A DNA stretch of 64,000 nt. It comes from JBBDIK01 sp040880465 (GTDB taxonomy: Bacteria > Actinomycetota > UBA4738 > JBBDHU01). This document shows positions 33,590 through 40,714 of the stretch, piece after piece; position 1 is the stretch's first letter; each line of letters starts with the position of its first letter. The stretch lies in the NCBI GenBank assembly GCA_040880465.1, contig JBBDIK010000011.1:62001-126000 (forward strand), in the 5' to 3' direction. The position numbers were made by a program, and so were the translations under genes. Below the pieces are notes generated by a model. It saw only the letters and a list, made by a program, of their open reading frames with translations, ran no database searches and was not told the DNA's origin.

Positions 33590-35020
33590 ATGACGCCTCG
33601 CCCGCTTCCCCGCCCGCTCACCCGCCTCCTCACCCGCCTCCTCTGGGCCGCCGTTGCCGGGCTCCTCCTGCTCGTGGCTTGCTCGAGGGGTGGCGAAACC
33701 AGCGACTCGAACCCCGAGCCGGACGGCCCCGGCTTCCTCGAGCAGCAGATCGCGGAGACCCAGGAGCAGGCCGCGCAGCAGGCCCGCATGACGGAGCAGG
33801 CGAAGGAGAAGATCAAGCACGTCGTCTTCATCGTCAAAGAGAACCGAACCTTCGACCACATGTACGGAACCTTCCCGGGCGCCGAGGGCACGCGGATGGG
33901 TGAGACCTGCAAGGGCAAGCAGGTCAAGTTGAAGCCCGCTGGCGATCAAGCTTTGGACGTCCCTCACTCCTTCAACGCCGGCCTCCGAGCGATCAACGGG
34001 GGCCGGATGAACTGCTTCGACCTGATGTCGCCCGATGACCCGATGCGTCCGTACGTTCAGCTGAAGCAAGGTGACATCCCGAACTACTGGGCGTACGCGA
34101 AGTCCTTCGTGCTCGCCGATCGCTTCTTCTCCTCTGTGTACGGCCCGACCGGCCCCGAACAGCTGTGGACGGTCTCCGGCCAGTCGGACCGCTTCGTCGA
34201 GCAGGAACGCGAAGGTCAATACGGCACCGGTGAGCCTCGGGAGTTCTGCGACGACAAGAAGGAGCGGGCCTACGCCTTCAAGGAACTCACGGAGGAAGAG
34301 GAGAACCGCGCGTTCGAGTTCGAAGAAGTGCCGAACATCCCGGCGCTGGTGGAGTTCTGGGAGGCGCGTTGGCCGTGCGCCGACATCGAGACGGTGCCCG
34401 GTCAGCTCCAGGAGGCGGGCATTTCCTGGAAGTACTACCGAGGCGACAACCCATGGGTCGATCCGCTCCGCCAGATCAAGACCGCGCGGTTCACGTCGCT
34501 CTGGAAGAACCGCGTCCCGGAGCCGCAGTTCATCAAGGACGTACAGGGGGGACGCCTCCCGGCCGTGTCCTGGGTCACGCCATCGTTCGCCGACTCGGAT
34601 CACCCGCCGATGAGCATCTGCCAGGGCGAGAACTGGACCGTCCGCCAGATCAACGCGGTCATGCAGTCGAAGTACTGGAAGGACACCGCCATCATCGTCG
34701 CGTGGGACGACTACGGGGGCTTCTACGACCACGTGACCCCGCCGCACGTCGACCTCTACGGCTATGGGCTGCGGGTGCCGGCACTCGTGATCTCGCCGTG
34801 GGTCAAGCCGCACGTCGATAGCCGCACCCTCGACTTCACCTCGGTCCTGCGGCTGATCCAGCGTCTGCACGGCCTGCCGACGCTGACGGAGCGGAATGCG
34901 AGGGCCAGCGACATGATCGACCTGTTCGACTTCACGGGACCGCCGCATAAGCCGCTGATCCTCAAGGAACGCCCCGACTGCCCGACGGTCACCAACCGCG
35001 AGGCCCTAGCCACGGGGTAG
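33590..35020 (+). CDS. Lipoprotein phosphoesterase (phospholipase C / acid phosphatase family)
   Basis: The N-terminus is a lipoprotein signal (LLWAAVAGLLLLVACS, lipobox cysteine near residue 31), then a Gln-rich helix (EQQIAETQEQAAQQARMTEQ). The catalytic domain shows the phosphoesterase signature HVVFIVKENRTFDHMYGTFPGAEG, the metal-binding VYGPTGPEQLWTVSGQ and DDYGGFYDHVTPP. The 476 residues match bacterial phosphoesterases of the AcpA/PLC family, which hydrolyse phosphate esters outside the membrane; the substrate is unknown. AAGGTC precedes the ATG and TATAAA lies just upstream. Confidence 0.88.
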   Translation: MTPRPLPRPLTRLLTRLLWAAVAGLLLLVACSRGGETSDSNPEPDGPGFLEQQIAETQEQAAQQARMTEQAKEKIKHVVFIVKENRTFDHMYGTFPGAEGTRMGETCKGKQVKLKPAGDQALDVPHSFNAGLRAINGGRMNCFDLMSPDDPMRPYVQLKQGDIPNYWAYAKSFVLADRFFSSVYGPTGPEQLWTVSGQSDRFVEQEREGQYGTGEPREFCDDKKERAYAFKELTEEEENRAFEFEEVPNIPALVEFWEARWPCADIETVPGQLQEAGISWKYYRGDNPWVDPLRQIKTARFTSLWKNRVPEPQFIKDVQGGRLPAVSWVTPSFADSDHPPMSICQGENWTVRQINAVMQSKYWKDTAIIVAWDDYGGFYDHVTPPHVDLYGYGLRVPALVISPWVKPHVDSRTLDFTSVLRLIQRLHGLPTLTERNARASDMIDLFDFTGPPHKPLILKERPDCPTVTNREALATG

Positions 35021-35032
35021 CCTGACCGGGCC

Positions 35033-36835
35033 ATGACCGAGGCCCGGTTCGACGACCTCCGCTCCTCTCCACCCCGGTCGTTCCGCTTCGCCGGTCACGT
35101 CGGAGCCGTCGAAGCTCGCTCACCGGATGAGGTCCCCGCGCTCCTGGCCGCGATCGAAGATGCCGCACGATCGGGACGGTGGGCCGCCGGCTACCTGTCC
35201 TCCGAGGCCGCGCCGGGACTCAACCCGGATCTCGTGGTCCGCGACCGTCCGGAGGGTGATCCTTTCGCCGAACTGCCCCTCGCCCGCTTCGATCTGTACG
35301 AACGACGAGACGACGTGATGGGGCTCTCGCCGCCGTCCGCGGCATTCTCGGTCTGGCGTTGGGAACCATCCATCGCCCGGCCCGACTACGACCGCCAGAT
35401 CGAACGCGTACGCGAGTACATCCGGGCAGGCGATACCTATCAGGTGAACCACACGATCCGGCTCCGTGGCCGGTTCGCCGGGACCGACCGAGCGTTCTAC
35501 ACGGCTCTGGCGCTCGCACAACGCGGCGGTCACTGCGCGTACCTCGATCTCGGACGCTACCGGATCCTGTCCGCATCACCGGAGATGTTCTTCCGCCTAG
35601 ACGATGACGGCGCCCTCACGACGCGACCCATGAAGGGCACCGCCCTCCGTGGCCGCTGGCCCGCCGAAGATCGCGAGTTCGCGGACACGCTCGTCGCCAC
35701 CGAGAAAGAGCGCGCCGAGAACGCGATGATCGTCGATCTGCTGCGCAACGACATGGGCCGCATCTCCGAGCCATCGTCGGTCCGCGTCACTGAGCTCTTC
35801 GGTCTCGAACGCTACGAAACCGTGTGGCAACTTACCTCCACCATCTCCTCTCAGCTGCGCGGCGGTCTCGGCGTCGCCGATGTGTTCCGCGCCCTGTTCC
35901 CGAGTGGCTCGGTGACCGGCGCCCCCAAGGTTCGCAGCATGCAGATCATCGCGGAGCTCGAGACGCTCCCCCGCGGCGTCTACTGCGGCGCGGTGGGCTG
36001 GATCGCCCCCCAGGGCGCGCCGGGTCCGCGCGCGGAGTTCAACGTCGCGATACGCACGGTCGTGCTCGACACCGAGACCGACACGGTCGAATACGGGGTC
36101 GGCGGCGGCATCACCTTCGACAGCGTCGCCGAGCTCGAGTACTCGGAGTGCCTCGCGAAGGCACGGGTGTTGACGGAACGCCGGCCGGCGTTCCGGCTCC
36201 TGGAGTCCGTGGGATATCGCGCGGGAGAGGTGCTCTGGCTGGACCGGCACCTGGACCGGATGGAGGCCTCGTCCTCCTACTTCGGCTTCGCGTTCGACCG
36301 GGACGCTGCGAACGAGGCGATCCTCTCCTGCGCCTCGGAGGCTGAGGGCGACGCGAAGATCCGGTTGCTGGTGGACCGCGAGGGCGCGTTCACCTGTGCG
36401 TCCGAGCCGCTCGATCCCCTCCCGCCCGAGCCCGAGCGGCCCGTCGTCACGATCGAACTCGATGGGGAACCGATCGACCCCGACGACGTGTTCCTGTTCC
36501 ACAAGACCACCGTGCGCAGGACCTACGAGAGCGCGCTCGCCCGCCACCCGGATGTCGACGACGTGATCATGGTCAACCGAAGCGGCGAGGTCACCGAAGC
36601 GAGTAGTTCGAACGTGGCGGCGCGGCTGGGCGACCACTGGTTCACGCCGCACGTCGGGTCGGGCCTCCTGGCCGGCACCTACCGAGCGGTCCTCCTCGAC
36701 GAGGGGCGTATCCGGGAACGCCGCATCACCGTCGATGACCTTCGATCGGCCGACGAGATCGCGCTCCTCAACTCCGTCCGGCTCTGGCGACCGGCACGGC
36801 TCCGCGAACGGGGAGCTCCCCTGACCGGATCCTAG
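35033..36835 (+). CDS. pabBC: Fused aminodeoxychorismate synthase component I and lyase
   Basis: Two steps of p-aminobenzoate (folate) synthesis are joined. Residues about 1-380 are PabB: DTYQVNHTIRL, the chorismate-binding SASPEMFF and TRPMKGTALRG, then PSGSVTGAPKVRSMQII and RGVYCGAVGWI. Residues about 385-600 are a PLP fold-type IV lyase (PabC): VLWLDRHLDRMEASS, PLP lysine in FLFHKTTVRRTYE, then GEVTEASSSNVA and GLLAGTYRAVLL. The glutaminase PabA is not in the window. The gene begins 12 bp after the phosphoesterase gene. Folate is also the methyl carrier used by the methyltransferase cluster 0.7 kb downstream. Confidence 0.93.
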   Translation: MTEARFDDLRSSPPRSFRFAGHVGAVEARSPDEVPALLAAIEDAARSGRWAAGYLSSEAAPGLNPDLVVRDRPEGDPFAELPLARFDLYERRDDVMGLSPPSAAFSVWRWEPSIARPDYDRQIERVREYIRAGDTYQVNHTIRLRGRFAGTDRAFYTALALAQRGGHCAYLDLGRYRILSASPEMFFRLDDDGALTTRPMKGTALRGRWPAEDREFADTLVATEKERAENAMIVDLLRNDMGRISEPSSVRVTELFGLERYETVWQLTSTISSQLRGGLGVADVFRALFPSGSVTGAPKVRSMQIIAELETLPRGVYCGAVGWIAPQGAPGPRAEFNVAIRTVVLDTETDTVEYGVGGGITFDSVAELEYSECLAKARVLTERRPAFRLLESVGYRAGEVLWLDRHLDRMEASSSYFGFAFDRDAANEAILSCASEAEGDAKIRLLVDREGAFTCASEPLDPLPPEPERPVVTIELDGEPIDPDDVFLFHKTTVRRTYESALARHPDVDDVIMVNRSGEVTEASSSNVAARLGDHWFTPHVGSGLLAGTYRAVLLDEGRIRERRITVDDLRSADEIALLNSVRLWRPARLRERGAPLTGS

Positions 36836-37260
36836 ACCTCGACCGTTGCCAAGACATCGCGCGCGAACGTCGCAGCGCCTGCTTCCGGTTCGTTGTGATG
36901 GAAGGACCGTTCACCCACGACGGCGGCTCCGCGGGCCTTGAGCGCCCCATCGATCTGGCCGAGGGTCCCTTTGGGGCTGACGTGATACGTGCAGAACGAG
37001 GCTGCCCGCTTCCCGGCCAGCGAGGGCCACGACGCGATCGCCTTCAACGCGTGCGGTGTGGCACCGACGCCGACCACGACGAGGCCCTTCACCCAACTGC
37101 CGGCGAAGATGACGTCCGCGGCGTTCACGTCGTTGTCGCTGACCTCACGGATCGCCTTGATCACGACGTCGTTGCCCTCGACGGAGGCCGCAGAGCCGAT
37201 CGCCTCCGCCGCCTTCTTCGTCGTCCCCCCACGGCTTTCGTAGGCAACCAGCACCTTCAT
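36832..37260 (-). CDS. Flavodoxin-like protein
   Basis: The 142-residue product starts MKVLVAYESRGGTTKKAAEAI, where S-R-G-G-T-T-K is in the place of the FMN phosphate loop. VIFAGSWVKGLVVVGVGATPHALK forms the second FMN loop, and a short C-terminal helix follows. The ATG at 37260 has GGAGG 7 bases upstream. It is convergent with pabBC (4-bp overlap) and divergent from the first mttB gene over 254 bp. A role in electron supply to the corrinoid activator encoded in the neighbouring cluster is attractive but unproven. Flavodoxin-like regulators (WrbA-like or protoporphyrinogen oxidase) are alternatives. Confidence 0.75.
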   Translation of the reverse strand: MKVLVAYESRGGTTKKAAEAIGSAASVEGNDVVIKAIREVSDNDVNAADVIFAGSWVKGLVVVGVGATPHALKAIASWPSLAGKRAASFCTYHVSPKGTLGQIDGALKARGAAVVGERSFHHNEPEAGAATFARDVLATVEV

Positions 37261-37406
37261 CTTCGGACCTCCGCTCGAGTCGTCGAACACCAACCACCGC
37301 GCAGCCTAGCGGCGCGCACACCCTACCCCCAGGCCCGAAGGTCCTGTCTCGCAAGGGACCGAGACCGGCTACTCGTTCGGAAGGAGCGACCTCTGACCCC
37401 TGGTCA

Positions 37407-37467
37407 TCCGGTCACCCGACTAGTTCACCGGACGCCCTAGCAATCTAGCCTCGGTTTCCCGTAGTAT
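37407..37467. promoter_or_regulatory. Candidate control region of mttB1
   Basis: Upstream of the first mttB gene a 26-bp interrupted dyad TCCGGT...ACCGGA (37407-37432) contains the hexamer ACTAGT. TAGTAT (37462-37467) is a possible -10 box 47 bp before the ATG. The -35 position is not recognisable. No B12 riboswitch was found. Confidence 0.25.
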
Positions 37468-37514
37468 TTCCGGGTCGCGTTCCGAACATCCGTCCGAACT
37501 CCGGGAGGTCAGAG

Positions 37515-38987
37515 ATGGCGATCCGTCCGCTGAAGAGCATCTTCAACCTCGACGTCCTGACCGACGGTCAGGTCGAGAAGATCAAGCAGGCAACGCTCCA
37601 GGTCCTCGACGAGGTCGGCGTCCAGATCCGGTCCGACGAGATGCTCGCCGAACTCGGCAAGGCCGGGGCCCGCACTGACGATGTCAGCGGAAACGCCTAC
37701 TTCTCTCCAGAACTCGTGAACGAGAGCCTGGCCCTCGCTCCCCGGGAGCTGCACTTCGGCGCCCGCGATCCCGAGAACGATCTGTATCTCGATGGCGAGA
37801 CCAGCTACCTCGGTGTGGACGGATGCGCCGCCGAGTATCTCGAGTGGGACACCGACATCCGCCGCCCCTCCACGAAAACGGATGTCGCAACGATCGCGCG
37901 GATCGCGGACGCGATCCCGCAGCTCTCCTACATCTGGCAGCCGGTCACAGCTCGCGAGGAACACGTCCTCTCCTCGCCGGTGCATGAGGTGCAGGCGGAG
38001 TGGCACAACACCACGAAGCACATCATGCAGATGACCGCGGTGAACGGGGACCAGGCGCGGTCACTGGTCGAGATGGCAACAGCGATCCAAGGTTCGAACG
38101 AGGAGCTGCGCAAGCGGCCCGTCCTGTCCGCATTCCAGTGCTCCATCAGCCCGCTTACCTACGACGGCGGACCGTTGGAGGCGGCCAAGGTCTACGGCGC
38201 CGCCGGCATCCCCAACGGGTTCATGGTCATGCCGATCACGTCGGCGACGGCCGCCGCCTCGGTCGCGGGAACCCTGGTGGGCAGCAATTCCGAGATCATC
38301 GCCGGCATCGTCATCCACCAGCTCCTGAACCCGGGCGCCCCGACGTTCTACGGGTCATGCGCCACGATGATGGACATGCGGTCGGGAGCCGCCGCGTGCG
38401 GAGGGCCCGAGGACATCTTCTTCCAGGCGGCGAACGCCCAGCTCGCGCACTCCTACAGCGTCCCCTGCATCATCGGCACGTTCGCGAGCGGGTCCAAGAC
38501 ACACGACTGGCAGACGGGTTCCGAGAACGGGATCTCGGGGATGGCGAGCGCCCTCGGCCGCGCCGATCTCTGCTCGGGAGCAGGACTGCTGTATGGAGCA
38601 CGCGTCTTCTCACCCGTCCAGATGCTCCTGGACGCCGACCTCTTCGAGCTGATCGCTCTGTTCGCTGAGGGTTACGGGTTCGACGAGGAGCAACTCGCGA
38701 TCGACGTCATCAAGAACGTCGGTCCAGGCGGGCACTACTTGGGCGAGGAGCACACGCTCAAGCACATGCGCGACTTCTACTACCCCGCCTACTACAACCG
38801 GCAGATGTGGGAAGACTGGGAGGAAGCGGGCAAGCCGAAGCCCGAGGAGGCCGCGCGGGACAAGATCCGCGAGATCCTCGAGACACACGTACCGGAGCCG
38901 CTCCCCGACGACATCTCAGCGGAGTTCGACAAGATCGTGGCCCGGCTGGACGAGAAGGTCCGGGCGGAAGACGAGGACTGGGACTAG
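37515..38987 (+). CDS. MttB-superfamily methyltransferase 1 (non-pyrrolysine)
   Basis: The 490-residue protein belongs to the trimethylamine methyltransferase superfamily. It moves a methyl group from a methylated amine or related compound to a corrinoid protein. Family landmarks are TLQVLDEVGVQIRSDEML near the N-terminus, GARDPENDLYLDG, NTTKHIMQMTA, PGAPTFYGSCATMMDMRSG, DWQTGSENGISGM and the C-terminal GPGGHYLGEEHTLKHMRDF. The frame has no internal TAG, so it belongs with MtgB-type proteins that act on quaternary amines rather than the Pyl-containing TMA enzyme. GGGAGG lies 7 bases before the ATG. It is separated from mttB2 by a terminator-like hairpin, so it forms its own unit. Its closest relatives in the cluster are mttB2 and mttB3. 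Confidence 0.9.
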   Translation: MAIRPLKSIFNLDVLTDGQVEKIKQATLQVLDEVGVQIRSDEMLAELGKAGARTDDVSGNAYFSPELVNESLALAPRELHFGARDPENDLYLDGETSYLGVDGCAAEYLEWDTDIRRPSTKTDVATIARIADAIPQLSYIWQPVTAREEHVLSSPVHEVQAEWHNTTKHIMQMTAVNGDQARSLVEMATAIQGSNEELRKRPVLSAFQCSISPLTYDGGPLEAAKVYGAAGIPNGFMVMPITSATAAASVAGTLVGSNSEIIAGIVIHQLLNPGAPTFYGSCATMMDMRSGAAACGGPEDIFFQAANAQLAHSYSVPCIIGTFASGSKTHDWQTGSENGISGMASALGRADLCSGAGLLYGARVFSPVQMLLDADLFELIALFAEGYGFDEEQLAIDVIKNVGPGGHYLGEEHTLKHMRDFYYPAYYNRQMWEDWEEAGKPKPEEAARDKIREILETHVPEPLPDDISAEFDKIVARLDEKVRAEDEDWD

Positions 38988-39023
38988 CACGGCACACCCG
39001 GGGGTCTCGATCCGACGGGCAGG

Positions 39024-39044
39024 TCCCCCGGATGGGGGGTTTTC
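39024..39044 (+). terminator. Hairpin with T tail after mttB1
   Basis: CCCCC-GGAT-GGGGG forms a short GC-only stem directly followed by GTTTTC, 36 bp after the mttB1 stop. A further CGGGGG at 38999-39004 could pair with the same CCCCC run as an alternative. The T tail is short, so termination may be partial. Confidence 0.5.
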
Positions 39045-39082
39045 GCTCCCGAGGCGGAACGGGACTGGACCCGAAGGGCTTC

Positions 39083-39120
39083 CTGAGTCTAGACTCAGCC
39101 GTCCTGAGTCCCGACTCAGG
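39083..39120. promoter_or_regulatory. Twin palindromic operators upstream of mttB2
   Basis: Two perfect dyads with the same half-sites follow each other: CTGAGTC-TA-GACTCAG (39083-39098) and CCTGAGTC-CC-GACTCAGG (39103-39120). Their centres are 21 bp apart, two helical turns, so two dimers would sit on the same face of DNA. TGGACC (39066-39071) and TAGACT (39090-39095) at 18-bp spacing may be the promoter, with the first operator over its -10 box. The regulator is not in the window. Confidence 0.6.
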
Positions 39121-39139
39121 CGTTGGTTTTCGCCCAGGG

Positions 39140-39194
39140 CAGGCCCGGAGCAGGCCCGGAGCAGGCCCGGAGCAGGCCCGGAGCAGGCCCGGAG
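39140..39194. repeat. Five tandem copies of an 11-bp repeat
   Basis: The unit CAGGCCCGGAG is repeated five times without a single mismatch, then continues as CAGGAG into the GA tract. It lies in the untranslated leader of mttB2 between the twin operators and the ribosome-binding site. Unit length equals about one helical turn. Confidence 0.95.
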
Positions 39195-39197
39195 CAG

Positions 39198-39221
39198 GAG
39201 AGAGAGAGAGAGAGAGAGAGA
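39198..39221. repeat. (GA)12 microsatellite at the mttB2 ribosome-binding site
   Basis: Twelve GA dinucleotides run directly into GGAAG and the ATG 6 bases later. The tract itself is Shine-Dalgarno-like, so changes in its length could tune translation. Such tracts mutate by slippage. The reading frame of mttB2 is not affected because the tract lies before the start. Confidence 0.95.
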
Positions 39222-39232
39222 GGAAGATCCCG

Positions 39233-40714
39233 ATGGCCACCGCCAAGCCCCATGCCTACCCACAGCGCTACAAGATCGACGTCATCTCGGACGAGCAGGT
39301 CAAGGCCGTACACCAGGCATCCTTGGACGTTCTCGAACGCGTCGGCTGCACGACCTCCAACGACATGCTCCTCAAGGTCCTGGCCGACCATGGGCAACGG
39401 GTGGACTTCGAGGAGAAACGCTTCTTCCTCGACCCCGCGTACGTCGAGAAGATGGTCGCCCAGATCCCTCGCAACTTCACCATGGGAGCGCGCAACCCCG
39501 AGAACGCCCTGAAGGTCACCGGCGAGTACTCCTGGGTCTCGACCGACGGCTGTCCCGCCCAGATCATCGATCTGGACACCAAGGATCGGCGCTACTCGAA
39601 CAAGCAGGACATGAGCGACGTCGCCAAGGTCGCCGACGCGCTCCCCCAGGTCGGCATCCTGTGGCAGTCGGTCTCCGCCAACGACGAGATCGTCCCCGTC
39701 CGGCCGATGCACGAGACCCACGCGATGTTCCCCTCCACGAGCAAGCACATCATGCAGATGACGGCCTGCGACGAGTTCAACGCCCGCGGCCTGATCGAGA
39801 TGGGTACCGCGATCGCGGGCTCGGCGGAATCACTGAGGGAGAATCCGATCTTCTCGAACTTCCAGTGCGTGATCAGCCCGTTCCACTGGGACGGCGATCC
39901 GGTCGATGCGATGAAGCTGTTCGCCGAGCACGGTATCCCGATCGGCATCTGTTCGATGCCGATGATGGCGGCGACGGCGCCGGCGAGCGTCGCGGGCCTC
40001 GTCACCCTCGCGAACGCCGAGATCCTCTCCGGCTTCACGATCATGCAGACACTGGTGCCCGGTTCCCCCAACTTCTACATCTCCTACGCCTCGGACCTGG
40101 ACATGAACTCCGGTGCGATGAACCCGGCGTGGGGGCCGGAGGGCCTGTTCGCGGAGTGCGCTGCCAGCGCCATGGCGCGTTTCTACGATGTGGCGTCCGT
40201 CAAGTCGACGATGGGGACCGGGTCGCTGCAGTCCGACTGGACGGCCGGCGTCCAGAATTCGTTCTCCGCGATGTCGAGCCTGCTGGTCGGCGGCGACTTC
40301 TTCACCGGGATCGGCTCGCTGCACTCCGACTCCATCTACTCACTCATGGGGCTCGTCCTGGACTCCGAGATCATGGAGATCATGTTCGAGTGGGCGAACG
40401 GGTACGCGTTCGACGAGGAAGCTCTCGCGGTTGGGACCATCGAGCACGTCGGGCCCGGGGGACACTTCCTCGGTGAAGATCACACCTTGACCCACATGCG
40501 GGACTTCTTCCGCTCCCGGGTGATGAACCGGCAAACGTGGGAGGACTGGGACGCAGCCGGCCGCCCCGACCCGCGGATCGCGGCCGAGGCCGAGGTTCGA
40601 CGGATCCTCTCGGAGCACGAGCCCGACCCGCTCCCCGAGGACCTCGAGAAGGAACTCGACAAGATCATGGAGACCTACGAGGCCGAGGCGAGAGAGAATG
40701 AGGACGACGACTGA
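39233..40714 (+). CDS. MttB-superfamily methyltransferase 2 (non-pyrrolysine)
   Basis: The 493-residue product has the MttB landmarks: ASLDVLERVGCTTSNDMLLKVL, GARNPENALKV, RPMHETHAMFPSTSKHIMQMTA, PGSPNFYISYASDLDMNSGAM, DWTAGVQNSFSAM and GPGGHFLGEDHTLTHMRDFF. It has no in-frame TAG. It resembles mttB3 most, including the same tail WEDWDAAGRP...EHEP and a final acidic stretch (ENEDDD). The ATG was chosen because AGGAAG lies 6 bases upstream; the frame is open far upstream but that part is the repeat leader. The stop overlaps the mttB3 start (ATGA), so the two are made in similar amounts. Confidence 0.9.
   Translation: MATAKPHAYPQRYKIDVISDEQVKAVHQASLDVLERVGCTTSNDMLLKVLADHGQRVDFEEKRFFLDPAYVEKMVAQIPRNFTMGARNPENALKVTGEYSWVSTDGCPAQIIDLDTKDRRYSNKQDMSDVAKVADALPQVGILWQSVSANDEIVPVRPMHETHAMFPSTSKHIMQMTACDEFNARGLIEMGTAIAGSAESLRENPIFSNFQCVISPFHWDGDPVDAMKLFAEHGIPIGICSMPMMAATAPASVAGLVTLANAEILSGFTIMQTLVPGSPNFYISYASDLDMNSGAMNPAWGPEGLFAECAASAMARFYDVASVKSTMGTGSLQSDWTAGVQNSFSAMSSLLVGGDFFTGIGSLHSDSIYSLMGLVLDSEIMEIMFEWANGYAFDEEALAVGTIEHVGPGGHFLGEDHTLTHMRDFFRSRVMNRQTWEDWDAAGRPDPRIAAEAEVRRILSEHEPDPLPEDLEKELDKIMETYEAEARENEDDD

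Noticed and set aside
30865..33903. Very long plus-strand open frame (about 1000 codons) opposite ligA, UPF0280 and mnmA
   Set aside because: It is the antisense shadow of three well-supported genes; its product is rich in Arg, Gly and Pro with no motif, as expected from high-GC reverse frames.
39140..39221. CRISPR array
   Set aside because: The 11-bp units are directly adjacent without spacers and are followed by a dinucleotide tract; no cas genes are present.
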